Part shown: piece after piece, positions 25,610-34,247 of the stretch | Position numbering within the stretch: the first letter of the stretch is position 1 | How the letters are laid out: the number at the start of each line of letters is the position of its first letter | NCBI RefSeq assembly: GCF_900099695.1 | Contig: NZ_FNCY01000001.1 | Span: 372,001 to 436,000 of the forward strand | Reading direction: 5' to 3' | Origin: Propionivibrio dicarboxylicus | GTDB lineage: Bacteria; Pseudomonadota; Gammaproteobacteria; Burkholderiales; Rhodocyclaceae | DNA: 64,000 nucleotides | The notes under the pieces: generated by a model | What the model was told of the DNA's origin: nothing | Seen by the model: only the letters and a program-made list of their open reading frames with translations | Databases searched by the model: none | Translations under genes and position numbers: made by a program

Positions 25610-27808
25610 CTACTCCTGTTCCCTGATGATCCGGATGACATCCGGGACGCGACGCAAATGGCGCATCAGCTTGGCAAGATGCGGTCGATCCGAAACCTGG
25701 ATGAGGAAATGCAGGTCCGACGTCAGCCCGGGATTCTCTCCGGACATGGTGACTTGGCGGATATTCGAGCCAGACTGGGAAATTCCCGTGGCGACACGCC
25801 CCAGCGCGCCACGCGTGTTGCGGATCATTACCTTGATTCGCACGTCGAACATCAGCCCCGGATCGGGCGCCCAATCGACATGAATCCAGCTGTTGGGCTC
25901 GATGCTGCGCGACCGGCGCACCGAACGGCAGGCATGCGTATGAATCCGCAGCCCCTGGCCTTCCTTGAGCAAACCGATGATCGGGTCGCCCGGAATCGGG
26001 CAGCAACAGGTGGCCAACTGAATGGCGACGCCTTCCGTTCCGCGAATTACCAGAGGAATCGCCTCCCGCTCGCTGCCTTGCTGCACCTCCTCGTGCTCGA
26101 CCAGGCGTCTGGCGTAGACGACGGCGAGGCTGCGCCCTTGGCCGATGTCGGCAAAAATATCGCGCCGGGATTTCTTGCCGGCGTCGCGAACCACATGATC
26201 CCAAACCGCCGCCGGAATCTCAGAGGGGACGACACCCAAGGCCCGCAACTCCTGCTCGAGCATGTTTTCACCAAGGGCGCTGGCGCTTTCCTGTTGTTGC
26301 AGCTTCAAGAACTGGCGAATCTTGCTGCGGGCCCGGCTCGTCTTGACATAACCGAGCCAAGCCGGATTGGGATTGGCATGCGGCGCCGTGATGATCTCGA
26401 CCTGATTACCGTTGGCGAGCTCGGCCGACAGCGGAATGAGCTCGTGATCGATATGCGCGGCGACGCAGCGATGACCGACATCGGTGTGAACGGCATAAGC
26501 GAAATCGACCACGGTCGCGCCACGCGGCAACGCCAGAATCTTGCCTTTGGGCGTGAACACATACACTTCGTCGGGAAAGAGATCGACCTTGACGTGCTCG
26601 AGGAACTCGGAGGAATCGCCCGACGAACTCTGCAATTCGAGCAGCGACTGCAGCCACTTGTGCGTCTTGACCTGCAGTTCGGCGCCGCTTTCCTCGCTAT
26701 CCTTGTAGAGCCAGTGCGACGCGATGCCGTCTTCCGCGACATGATGCATGCTCTGCGTGCGGATCTGGATCTCCACCGGCGTGCCATAGGGACCGATCAA
26801 CGTCGTATGCAGCGACTGATAGCCGTTCCCTTTGGGAATCGCGATGTAATCCTTGAATTTTCCCGGAACCGGCTTGTACAGGCTGTGCAGCGCACCCAGC
26901 GCTAGGTAACAGGTAGGGATGTCACGGACGATAATCCGGAACCCGTAGATATCGAGCACCTGCGAGAAGCTCAGATGCTTCTCGACCATCTTGTGATAGA
27001 TCGAATAGAGGCTCTTTTCACGCCCGAAGACGCCCGCCTCGATATGCGCTTCCTGCAACTTGCCGCGTATGCCGTCGAGGATTTTCGACAGCAACTCGCG
27101 CCGATTGCCGCGCACGGCCTTGACCGCCTTGGTCAGTACGTTGAAGCGCGTCGGGTGAATCTGCTTGAACGACAGATCCTGCAACTGCCGCGAGATGTTG
27201 TTGAGACCGAGCCGGGTCGCAATCGGCGCGTAAATCTCCAGCGTTTCATGGGCAATCCGGCGGCGCTTTTCCGGCCGCAAGGGCGCCATTGTCTGCAGGT
27301 TATGCAAGCGATCCGCGAGCTTGATCAGCACGATGCGCAAATCGCGCGCCATGGCCATCAGCATCTTGCGGAAATTTTCGGCCTGGGCGTCCTGATACGA
27401 CTGGAATTCGATTTTTTCCAGTTTTGACAGCCCATCGACCAGATCGGCTACCTGTTTGCCGAAATGCGCGGCGATCTCGGCTTTCGAGACCGCCGTATCC
27501 TCCATCACGTCATGAAGCAGGGCGGCGATGATCGCCTGGACATCCATCCGCCATTCGGCCAGCGCACCGGCAACAGCGAGCGGATGCGTCACATAGGGCT
27601 CACCCGAAAGACGGGTCTGGCCTCGATGTGCTTCCTCGCTGAACAGGTAGGCGTCCACAACTTGCCGGATTTCATCCGGCTCAAGATACGCCAGCGAATC
27701 GAGAAAAACCCGGAACGCCGGATCGTCTATTTGATGCCCGGGGAGCGGCGGCCTGGCAGGGGGAACGGCATGATCGTCAGAATCACTTCCGGTCACATCG
27801 GCACACAT
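25610..27808 (-). CDS. spoT: Bifunctional (p)ppGpp synthetase/hydrolase SpoT
   Basis: 732 residues. The HD hydrolase domain has an intact HDVMEDT (H99, D100, E103, D104), so hydrolase activity is expected. The synthetase domain is also intact: YGFRIIVRD, DYIAIPKGNGYQSLHTTLIG, PVEIQIRTQSMHHVAEDGIASHW. A TGS domain (VYVFTPKGKILALPRGATVVDFAYAVH) and a C-terminal ACT domain (IRNTRGALGRVATGISQSGSNIRQVTM) follow. The gmk-rpoZ-spoT order is conserved in beta/gammaproteobacteria and supports SpoT over RelA. It sets the stringent response to nutrient stress. Confidence 0.95.
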   Translation of the reverse strand: MCADVTGSDSDDHAVPPARPPLPGHQIDDPAFRVFLDSLAYLEPDEIRQVVDAYLFSEEAHRGQTRLSGEPYVTHPLAVAGALAEWRMDVQAIIAALLHDVMEDTAVSKAEIAAHFGKQVADLVDGLSKLEKIEFQSYQDAQAENFRKMLMAMARDLRIVLIKLADRLHNLQTMAPLRPEKRRRIAHETLEIYAPIATRLGLNNISRQLQDLSFKQIHPTRFNVLTKAVKAVRGNRRELLSKILDGIRGKLQEAHIEAGVFGREKSLYSIYHKMVEKHLSFSQVLDIYGFRIIVRDIPTCYLALGALHSLYKPVPGKFKDYIAIPKGNGYQSLHTTLIGPYGTPVEIQIRTQSMHHVAEDGIASHWLYKDSEESGAELQVKTHKWLQSLLELQSSSGDSSEFLEHVKVDLFPDEVYVFTPKGKILALPRGATVVDFAYAVHTDVGHRCVAAHIDHELIPLSAELANGNQVEIITAPHANPNPAWLGYVKTSRARSKIRQFLKLQQQESASALGENMLEQELRALGVVPSEIPAAVWDHVVRDAGKKSRRDIFADIGQGRSLAVVYARRLVEHEEVQQGSEREAIPLVIRGTEGVAIQLATCCCPIPGDPIIGLLKEGQGLRIHTHACRSVRRSRSIEPNSWIHVDWAPDPGLMFDVRIKVMIRNTRGALGRVATGISQSGSNIRQVTMSGENPGLTSDLHFLIQVSDRPHLAKLMRHLRRVPDVIRIIREQE

Positions 27809-27836
27809 ACGGATTCACCACGCCGCCCGGCGATAA

Positions 27837-28043
27837 TCAGGCCTGTCCGCGATTGAGCACTTCCAGCCCATACAACCCCTGGGCCAGCTCGCGCAGTGCG
27901 ATCACCGTCGGTTTGTCGCGATCGACATCGACCATCGGCGACGCGCCCGACGTGATCTGACGGGCACGGTAGGTCGCTGCCAATGTCATCTGGAAACGGT
28001 TCGGGATGCTGTGAATACAATCGTCAACGGTAATTCTGGCCAT
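27837..28043 (-). CDS. rpoZ: RNA polymerase omega subunit
   Basis: 68 residues, matching the omega family: [29 protein letters not shown], then [14 protein letters not shown] near the C-terminus. It binds the beta-prime subunit and, with it, forms a (p)ppGpp site, which fits its position between gmk and spoT. The ATG at 28043 has CAGGA about 11 bases upstream. Confidence 0.95.
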   Translation of the reverse strand: MARITVDDCIHSIPNRFQMTLAATYRARQITSGASPMVDVDRDKPTVIALRELAQGLYGLEVLNRGQA

Positions 28044-28058
28044 GATGAATCCTGGTGG

Positions 28059-28670
28059 TTATCGGAGAAGTGCGGCAAATAGCGCCGAATGTCGCTGCCG
28101 CTGGCTTTCGTACTGCAGACGGGAGGCGAAAATCACCGACTGGAGATTCGCCAGCGCCTGGTGCAGGTCGTCGTTGATGATAACATAGTCGAACTCATCC
28201 ACATGCCTCATCTCGTCGCGCGCGGCCGCCATCCGGCGAGCGATGGTCTCCGCCGAATCGGTTCCCCGTCCTGACAAACGCTCCTGCAAAGTCACCAGCG
28301 AGGGCGGCAGAATGAACACCCCGATCGCAGCCGGAAAGGCTTTGCGCACCTGTTGCGCGCCTTGCCAGTCGATTTCGAGCAGAACATCGCGCCCCGCCTC
28401 CATCTGTTCGGCAATCCACTGCTTCGACGTACCGTAATAATTTCCGTGCACCTCGGCCCATTCGAGGAACGCCCCTTCGCCGATATGCTCCAGGAAAATC
28501 GGCACGTCGACAAAATGGTATTCCCGCCCGTCCTGCTCCCCCGGCCGGGGCAGCCGGGTCGTCGTCGACACGGACAGGCAGATATCGGGATCGTTTTCCA
28601 GTAGCAGTCGAACCAACGTGGTTTTCCCGGCCCCGGATGGCGCGGCGACGATATAAAGATGACCTGTCAT
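28059..28670 (-). CDS. gmk: Guanylate kinase
   Basis: 203 residues. P-loop APSGAGKTTL near residue 9. The GMP-binding segment includes STTTRLPRPGEQDGREYHFV, GAFLEWAEVHGNYYGT and LLEIDWQGAQQV, followed by the lid SGRGTDSAETIARRM. It phosphorylates GMP to GDP. First gene of the gmk-rpoZ-spoT-tatD block. The yicC gene often found upstream is absent; instead the strand switches to the envelope locus. Confidence 0.96.
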   Translation of the reverse strand: MTGHLYIVAAPSGAGKTTLVRLLLENDPDICLSVSTTTRLPRPGEQDGREYHFVDVPIFLEHIGEGAFLEWAEVHGNYYGTSKQWIAEQMEAGRDVLLEIDWQGAQQVRKAFPAAIGVFILPPSLVTLQERLSGRGTDSAETIARRMAAARDEMRHVDEFDYVIINDDLHQALANLQSVIFASRLQYESQRQRHSALFAALLR

Positions 28671-28873
28671 AAACAGCGATCCTTGATTTCAGTTTCCCTA
28701 CCGATTCAAACCGTATTGTACCCGCGAACGCATCACGGACAGGCGTGCCCGGAGGACGTGCACAGTTGACGTGCATTTGGCATCAATTGCCATGCGACGC
28801 AGACTAAAATGTAGGAGAATGATTACAAATACATTCCGTTTGCGTAACACGGAAAACGCGAGGGGATCAGGAC

Positions 28874-30337
28874 ATGGGCACGAGGGGATTCGGGCTGTTC
28901 GTCGTCGCAGGGACCGTTCTTCTGGGCGGCTGTGCGGGAAATCCGATGCGCCAGTACGACAGCGAGCTGCGGGAAACGGTGCAACTCGTGCAAGGCGGCT
29001 CGGTCAAGAAGGCCTTCGACCTGCTTGAGAAAAACAATGAACCCGGCGTCCTCGTCAAGGACAAGGATCTCCTCTATTACCTCGAAAAGGGGGAGTTGCT
29101 CGCGCTCGACAGCAGCTATCCCGCCAGCAAGGACTCCTGGCTCAAAGCCGATGAATTCATCCGCGACTGGGAGGATGCGGTCAAGTCCGACGCCAACAAG
29201 GTGCTCGGCGACATCGGCAGTTACCTGATCAACGACAAGACCCGGCGTTATGACGGCCAGGACTTTGAAAAAGTAATGCTGTCGACGAAGCTGATGCTCA
29301 GCCACATCATGCAAGGCAGTTACGATCTCGCGCGCATCGAGATGAAAAAAACGGTCGAGCGCGAAAAGCTGATCGAAAGCTTCCGGGAGAAGGAATACGA
29401 CAAACTGCAGGAAGACGCCAAACAGCAGGACGTCGGCATCACGGTCAAGGACATGAAGGGTTATCCCATGGCTGAACTTGATGCACCCGAAGTCACGGGA
29501 CTCAAGAACGGCTACCAGAACGCGCTCTCGCATTACCTCGCCGGCTATTTCTTTGAAGTCACCGGCGAACCGTCAATGGCCGAACCCGGCTATCGCAACG
29601 CCCTGCAACTGGCGCCGAATTTGCGCATCACCCAGGCCGGACTGCGCGAGATAGGACGCCGCAAGCCCGGCCCGAAAGAATCGGACGTGCTGTTCATCAT
29701 CGAATCGGGCTTCGCCCCGGCCTGGAAATCGATCACCGTGCCGATTCCGATCCCGACCGGCAAGAAAGGGCTGATTGCCACGCCACTGTCATTCCCGCTG
29801 GTCAAATCCGAATACAAAGGTTTTGTCCCGAATGCGATCAATGCCGGAAAGCGACAGATCCCGGTGGAAACACTGGCTAATCTGGATGTCATGGCCAGAC
29901 GCCAGCTCAAGGATCAAATGCCCGGCATTGTGCTGCGTACGGTCATTCGCGCCGTTCTGAAATCCGTCGCCCAGGAGCAGGCCAACAAGGCCGGCGCCGT
30001 CACCGGACTGCTGACCACGGCCGTCAGTGTGGTCAGCGAACAAGCCGACGATCGCAGCTGGCGAATGCTCCCCGAGCGGATCTCAGTCGCTCGCGCCACC
30101 TTGCCCGTCGGTACTCAATCGATCGAATTTCAAACCGGAAGCGGCACTTTCCGTAAGGACGTCGACATCGGCAACCGCTTCACGATTATCCCGATCCGCC
30201 TGACCGGTGGAACCGTCTACGTTGGACAACCGAACACCCCCGGCGCCATTGCCATCGCCGAAGAACCAGAACCCCCTGCCAAAGCCCCGGCCGCCAAACG
30301 TCCGGCACCGCGACGCCCGGCCAAGAAGGCCGAATAG
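28874..30337 (+). CDS. COG3014-type lipoprotein, first gene of the envelope locus
   Basis: 487-residue predicted lipoprotein. The lipobox VLLGGC places the lipidated cysteine at residue 20. The body is helical and TPR-like at the start (SELRETVQLVQGGSVKKAFDLLEKN), then a mixed domain (YPMAELDAPEVTGLKNGYQNALSHYLAGYFFEVTGEPSMAEPGYRNALQLAP), ending in a Pro/Ala/Lys-rich tail. It resembles the uncharacterised COG3014 proteins usually encoded beside YcfL-like and LpoB-like genes, exactly as here. It probably resides in the periplasm or outer membrane. Function unknown; a part in peptidoglycan or outer-membrane assembly is inferred from neighbours. The 203-bp upstream region holds a TAAAAT -10-like element. 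Confidence 0.75.
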   Translation: MGTRGFGLFVVAGTVLLGGCAGNPMRQYDSELRETVQLVQGGSVKKAFDLLEKNNEPGVLVKDKDLLYYLEKGELLALDSSYPASKDSWLKADEFIRDWEDAVKSDANKVLGDIGSYLINDKTRRYDGQDFEKVMLSTKLMLSHIMQGSYDLARIEMKKTVEREKLIESFREKEYDKLQEDAKQQDVGITVKDMKGYPMAELDAPEVTGLKNGYQNALSHYLAGYFFEVTGEPSMAEPGYRNALQLAPNLRITQAGLREIGRRKPGPKESDVLFIIESGFAPAWKSITVPIPIPTGKKGLIATPLSFPLVKSEYKGFVPNAINAGKRQIPVETLANLDVMARRQLKDQMPGIVLRTVIRAVLKSVAQEQANKAGAVTGLLTTAVSVVSEQADDRSWRMLPERISVARATLPVGTQSIEFQTGSGTFRKDVDIGNRFTIIPIRLTGGTVYVGQPNTPGAIAIAEEPEPPAKAPAAKRPAPRRPAKKAE

Positions 30338-30360
30338 GGCAAGCCCATCAGGAGACGCTC

Positions 30361-31743
30361 ATGAAACGCATACTCATCATTCTTTGCTGCTTGCTGGGTC
30401 TTTCCGGACAACTTCTCGCTGCCGAACGGCGGGTGGCGCTCGTTATCGGCAATAACGCCTATCAAAACCTGCCCAAACTCGAGAAGGCGACCAACGATGC
30501 CAACGCCATCGCCGCCGAACTCAAGAAGGTCGGCTTCGAAGTCGACGCCTTCAACAACATTGGCCAGAAGAAAATGAACCAAGCCATCAACGAGTTCGTG
30601 CAAAAGGTTTCCGGCGGCGGCGTCGGCGTTTTCTTCTATGCCGGACACGGCGTTCAAATCGACAATCAGAACTACCTGATCCCGGTAGACATGGATCCAC
30701 CGAAGGATCCGGCCGACGTCGCCGACCAGGCGGTCAGCATTCCGCGACTGCAGGACAAACTCGCCGATGCCAAGGCCAAGTACACGCTGCTCGTGCTTGA
30801 CGCGTGTCGCAACAACCCGCTTCCGCGCAAAGCCGGACGCTCGATCGGCGCAACCCGCGGCCTGGCGATGACGAGTTCGCCCAGCGGCCAGACGGTGCTC
30901 TATTCGGCCGGCGCCAATCAGGAAGCGCTCGACGCCCTCGACGACAAGGATCGCAACCCGAACGGACTGTTCACCCGCGAATTCCTGCCGTTGATTTCAA
31001 AACCCGGCATCAGCGCAGTCGAGGCCATCCGACAAACACGGTCGATCGTCAAACAGAAGGCGAGGAGCGTCAGCCACGACCAGGACCCGGCCTATTACGA
31101 TCAATCCGACGGCGACTTCTATTTCGTTTCGGCACCGACGCAGATGGCAATGGCTTCCGGCGGTGCAGCGCCTGCCGTCATGCAGACGGTCGATCCGCGC
31201 GCCCTCGAACTGTCCTTCTGGGACAGCATCAAGGACAGCAAGAATCCGGACGATTTCAAGGACTACCTCGGCAAATACCCGAGCGGACAATTCGCTGGTC
31301 TCGCCAACCGCCGGATCACCGCGCTCAGCCAGGCACCCGCCGCACAGCAAGCCGTGACACGCAGCAGCGAAGCGACCGCCGCCCCGGCCTATGCACCGCA
31401 ACAGGTCGCCATGGCCGCACCGAGCGCTGCACCGACCATCGCTAGTAAGATCGAGGAGCAGGGCAGAATGACCTACCTCAAGGTCACCGACCTGCGCGCC
31501 GTCAAACGCGACAACCTGCTGCGCATCCAGGCCGAAATCTCCAACACAAGCGACAGCAACCAGCAACTCTACTATCGCTTCAAATGGCTCGATCAGGACG
31601 GTTTCGCCGTGTGGGACGAAGAACCCTGGAAGCCGCTGATCGTTTATGGCGCTCAAAAGCAAACCATAAACGTCGTGTCGCCCACGTTCAAGGCCACCGA
31701 CTTCCGCCTGATCCTGCAAAGCCCGAACAATCGAGGCCAGTAG
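30361..31743 (+). CDS. Exported caspase-domain (C14) protein fused to a YcfL-like domain
   Basis: 460 residues. Signal peptide (LIILCCLLGLSGQLLAA). The caspase/metacaspase p20-like domain spans about 24-260: VALVIGNNAYQN, then His96 in FFYAGHGVQ and Cys149 in LVLDACRNNP, an intact catalytic dyad. A linker follows (FWDSIKDSKNPDDFKDYLGKYPSGQFAGLA, common in such proteins), then an Ala/Pro-rich stretch. The C-terminal 110 residues (YLKVTDLRAVKRDNLLRIQ..., YYRFKWLDQDGFAVWDEEPWKPL) match YcfL/DUF1425. YcfL is normally a separate lipoprotein gene between COG3014 and LpoB; here it appears fused to the protease. The ATG at 30361 follows CAGGAGACGCTC. Confidence 0.82.
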   Translation: MKRILIILCCLLGLSGQLLAAERRVALVIGNNAYQNLPKLEKATNDANAIAAELKKVGFEVDAFNNIGQKKMNQAINEFVQKVSGGGVGVFFYAGHGVQIDNQNYLIPVDMDPPKDPADVADQAVSIPRLQDKLADAKAKYTLLVLDACRNNPLPRKAGRSIGATRGLAMTSSPSGQTVLYSAGANQEALDALDDKDRNPNGLFTREFLPLISKPGISAVEAIRQTRSIVKQKARSVSHDQDPAYYDQSDGDFYFVSAPTQMAMASGGAAPAVMQTVDPRALELSFWDSIKDSKNPDDFKDYLGKYPSGQFAGLANRRITALSQAPAAQQAVTRSSEATAAPAYAPQQVAMAAPSAAPTIASKIEEQGRMTYLKVTDLRAVKRDNLLRIQAEISNTSDSNQQLYYRFKWLDQDGFAVWDEEPWKPLIVYGAQKQTINVVSPTFKATDFRLILQSPNNRGQ

Positions 31744-31833
31744 CATAACGACGACTCGCTATACTGACAGGAGTACAGGGAGAGAACTGCTTGGTCCGGC
31801 ATCATCACCATCATCAACAAAGGAGACTTGTTC

Positions 31834-32451
31834 ATGAACGCAACGCTTCGTTCGAGCCGCGGCATCCCATTGCTAACCGGACTACTCATGCTCGCCCTGG
31901 CAGGATGCCAGACGACATCGCCGACAACGGGATCGAGCGGTGTCAGCTACGGTGACTCCAAGGCTGTCGAGACGGTCACAACCGATCTCGGCTCCACCGA
32001 CATCCAGATGATTTCGGAAAAAATGACACAGTCACTGATCCAGCACCCTGTCATTCAGGATCTGATCAAGAAGCGCGGCCTGATGATGGCTTCGCCGGTG
32101 CAGAATAAGACCAGCGAATACTTCGACACGAAGCTGATTACCGACACTGTTCTGACGCAACTGCAAAAGAACGGCGTCCGCTATGTCATCGAAGCCGACA
32201 ACATGCAGAACCAGGTCGACGAACTTCGCCGGCAGTCGCAGTCGGGCCTTTATGACAAATCGAAGTCGGTGCGCGTCGGGCGCATGCAGGGCGCAAAATT
32301 TCGCCTGGATGGCAGCATTTCCTCGATCGTCAAACGCGGCAGCGACATCAAGGACGTGTACTACAAGATGAACCTGCGCCTGATCGAAATTGAATCAGGG
32401 ATTGTCGAGTGGTCTGACGAAAAGGATATCCGCAAGACCGCGCGGCGCTGA
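31834..32451 (+). CDS. lpoB: LpoB-like penicillin-binding protein activator lipoprotein
   Basis: 205 residues. The lipobox LALAGC places the lipidated cysteine at residue 25. The domain resembles LpoB (STDIQMISEKMTQSLIQHP, ASPVQNKTSEYFDTKLITDTVLTQLQKNGVRYVIE, GAKFRLDGSISSIVKRGSDIKDVYYKMNLRLIEIESGIVEWSDEKDIRKT). In E. coli LpoB reaches from the outer membrane to activate PBP1b. The start is the ATG at 31834 with AGGAG at eight bases; a TTG two codons earlier is ignored. It may activate peptidoglycan synthesis, or have been recruited to this locus. Confidence 0.82.
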   Translation: MNATLRSSRGIPLLTGLLMLALAGCQTTSPTTGSSGVSYGDSKAVETVTTDLGSTDIQMISEKMTQSLIQHPVIQDLIKKRGLMMASPVQNKTSEYFDTKLITDTVLTQLQKNGVRYVIEADNMQNQVDELRRQSQSGLYDKSKSVRVGRMQGAKFRLDGSISSIVKRGSDIKDVYYKMNLRLIEIESGIVEWSDEKDIRKTARR

Positions 32452-32481
32452 TCGTCATTCCATTTGCAAGAAGGACAGCTC

Positions 32482-33324
32482 ATGCAAATCACTCGCCGAC
32501 TTACTCGCCTTTTCGCGCTCGGCGCGCTCTGCGCGATGATCAACGGCGGCGCCCTGGCGGCACCGCCGCCCAAGGTCGCTGTCACCGATCTCGCCTATGA
32601 GGAGCGCGTCAGCGAATACTTCAAGACCGTCTCGGCCTCCGAGCGCTCTTCGCTGCGCGCCTCCGGCAGGGAAAGCGAACGCGAATCCGACGCCGGCTAT
32701 TCGCGCCGCAGCAGCGGTTCGCTCAACGCCCAGTCGGAGAGCAGCTATTACTCGAACGAAGGCACCTACAGCTACATCGAAATCGGCGAACTGCGCAAAT
32801 TCACCGCCGACATCAAAGGCGGCATCCTGCGCACCGGGCGCTTCGAACTCGTCCAGGGCAAGCCCTTTACGGCGCGCAACAACGAGAAGCTTTATGACAT
32901 CGTCGGGCGCATCAAGCAAGGCATGTTCCCCGGTGCCGACTATGTACTCTTCGGTACCGTCAGCAGTATCGAGTTTCGTCAGGAAGCCAATCCCATCGAC
33001 AACACCAACACCGTCTCGCACACCCTGAGCCTTGAACTCGTCGGCGAATTCAGCCTGATCAGCACCAAGACCTTCAAGGTTAGCTCTTCCTTCAGCGCGA
33101 TGGGAACCGGGCAGGATGTCAAATTGCTGTCCAGTCGGGGAGGGCGCGTCGTCCTGAGCCGAGGCAAGGTGATCTCGGAAGTATCGAAGAGCCTGGGCGA
33201 AGACGTCAGCCGCCAAATGGAAGAACAACTCAGCGGAATTTATGCCGATACCGGCGATCGCGACGGTGGCATGCCACCGCGTGAGAGCGGCGGTCGCCGT
33301 GAAGAGGTGATCATCTTCAAGTAG
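32482..33324 (+). CDS. Exported CsgG/LpoB-fold protein
   Basis: 280 residues. Signal peptide (LFALGALCAMINGGALAA) with no lipobox cysteine. The start APPPKVAVTDLAYEERVSEYFKT resembles the N-terminal strand of CsgG/LpoB-fold proteins. A Ser/Arg/Glu-rich low-complexity segment follows (about 45-90), then GELRKFTADIKGGILRTGRFELVQGKPF, GADYVLFGTVSSIEFRQEANPIDNTNTVSHTLSLELVGEFSLI and a C-terminal helical region. Family membership is by pattern only. The ATG at 32482 has AAGGA nine bases upstream. Last gene of the plus-strand COG3014-caspase-LpoB unit, followed by a terminator. Confidence 0.65.
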   Translation: MQITRRLTRLFALGALCAMINGGALAAPPPKVAVTDLAYEERVSEYFKTVSASERSSLRASGRESERESDAGYSRRSSGSLNAQSESSYYSNEGTYSYIEIGELRKFTADIKGGILRTGRFELVQGKPFTARNNEKLYDIVGRIKQGMFPGADYVLFGTVSSIEFRQEANPIDNTNTVSHTLSLELVGEFSLISTKTFKVSSSFSAMGTGQDVKLLSSRGGRVVLSRGKVISEVSKSLGEDVSRQMEEQLSGIYADTGDRDGGMPPRESGGRREEVIIFK

Positions 33325-33346
33325 ACCAATGGCATCCGATCCATCA

Positions 33347-33376
33347 GGCCGCCCGTCGATGACGGCGGCCTTTTTT
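33347..33376 (+). terminator. Rho-independent terminator of the COG3014-caspase-LpoB-CsgG-like unit
   Basis: GGCCGCC (33347-33353) and GGCGGCC (33364-33370) flank CGTCGATGAC, which adds further pairs, followed by TTTTTT. Confidence 0.88.
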
Positions 33377-33404
33377 CATCGGACGGCCGCCCGACGCTGC
33401 CTGC

Positions 33405-33731
33405 TTATTTACCGATCGCGCCAACCTCGTTACGCGCTGCGTTACCCAATCCCTGTGCGCTCGTATTCATGTTCCTGGCATTGGCCTTGACGCTGGTATT
33501 GCCCTGAATCTGAACGGCGCTACTGCCGACCTGTTGCGAAGCAGCCGCATCCTTTTCATCGGCGAAGGAAGCCACGCCGGCCTTGCCGCCCAATTCGCCG
33601 CCGGTTGCTGCGCCAGCATCGCGGATCTGCAACCCCGTCGGACTGCTCGAGCGCTGCACGACTTCGTTCGCCGGCTGAGCCTGCACCGCCAGGGCCACCA
33701 AGACTAATGAACACGCGAGATAAGTTTTCAT
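33405..33731 (-). CDS. Small exported protein with one 30-residue Asn/Gly repeat
   Basis: 108 residues. Signal peptide (MKTYLACSLVLVALAVQAQ). A variable middle is followed by one copy (77-106) of a 30-residue unit that starts GNTSVKANARNMNTSAQ, continues GLGNAARNEVGAI and ends with the terminal GK. It matches the two repeats in the protein encoded at 33838-34170 and the one at 35252-35560. No known family recognised; alternating residues with regularly spaced G-N suggest stacked short beta-strands, as in curlins. The ATG at 33731 follows TGGAGGGCGC. It stands after the terminator of the upstream minus-strand genes, so it may be transcribed separately. Confidence 0.7.
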   Translation of the reverse strand: MKTYLACSLVLVALAVQAQPANEVVQRSSSPTGLQIRDAGAATGGELGGKAGVASFADEKDAAASQQVGSSAVQIQGNTSVKANARNMNTSAQGLGNAARNEVGAIGK

Positions 33732-33784
33732 GCGCCCTCCAGAGGATCGCGTCGCGGTCGTGCGTCGGTTGACGCACTCAGACG

Positions 33785-33824
33785 AAAAAGCCCAAAGGGC
33801 CTGAACACCCTCTGGGCTTTTCCG
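33785..33824 (-). terminator. Rho-independent terminator downstream of the two-repeat protein gene
   Basis: On the minus strand GCCCAGAGGG and CCCTTTGGGC form an imperfect stem around a 9-nt loop, followed by TTTTTC. It lies 14 bp after the stop of the gene at 33838. Confidence 0.75.
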
Positions 33825-33837
33825 CTAAATGGGACGC

Positions 33838-34170
33838 TTACTTGCCGCCGATCACGCCGACATCGTTGGTGGCCGTGTTGCCCTTGCCGACGGCAACGGC
33901 GTTCACATTCTTGGCACTGGCATTGATGTTGGTGTTGCCCTTGATGTTGGTGCCGCCCTTGATCGCGCCGACCGCATTCTTGGCCGTGTTGCCCTGGCCG
34001 ACCGCGACCGCATTCACGTTCTCGGCACTCGCCTTGATATTGGTATTGCCCTGAATATTCACGCCTCCGGAAGTCGCCTGAACACTTCCCGGCGTAGCCT
34101 GGACACCTGCCTGGGCGAAAGCCAGCGTTGAAGCAGCCATCGTAGCGATAATGAAAAGTGATTTACGCAT
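33838..34170 (-). CDS. Small exported protein with two curlin-like 30-residue repeats
   Basis: 110 residues. Signal peptide (MRKSLFIIATMAASTLAFAQ). The mature protein is essentially two repeats, residues 41-70 and 78-107, identical at 24 of 30 positions. Consensus: GNTNI-x-ASA-x-NVNAVAVG, then x-GNTA-x-N-x-VG-x-I. The G-x-GN-x-A element recalls CsgA/CsgB repeats, and the even spacing of polar and small residues suits a beta-solenoid or amyloid stack. There is no cysteine. It ends IGGK. The ATG at 34170 lies behind AAGGGG. It probably belongs to the minus-strand unit that starts at 35560. The best candidate for a fibre subunit in this locus. Confidence 0.75.
   Translation of the reverse strand: MRKSLFIIATMAASTLAFAQAGVQATPGSVQATSGGVNIQGNTNIKASAENVNAVAVGQGNTAKNAVGAIKGGTNIKGNTNINASAKNVNAVAVGKGNTATNDVGVIGGK
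33850..34050 (-). repeat. Two in-frame repeats of a 30-codon unit
   Basis: Unit 1 is 34050-33961 and unit 2 is 33939-33850, with a start-to-start period of 37 codons. The DNA is also similar, for example GGCAACAC...AACGTGAA in both. Related single units lie at 33405-33731 and 35252-35560. Confidence 0.85.
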
Positions 34171-34247
34171 GATAGAGACCCCTTATAAAGAAGGTGAACA
34201 ATTACCCCGCGCGAACCCTCGCTTCGGGGGTGCTGCCAAAACACCGC

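Noticed and set aside
33850-34050. CRISPR-like direct repeats
   Set aside because: There are only two units, in frame within a coding sequence with a conserved protein pattern and no spacers.
33838-34170. Genuine csgA/csgB curlin gene
   Set aside because: The repeat length (30) and residue pattern differ from curlin repeats, and no csgE/csgF/csgD neighbours are present. Similarity is noted only as resemblance.
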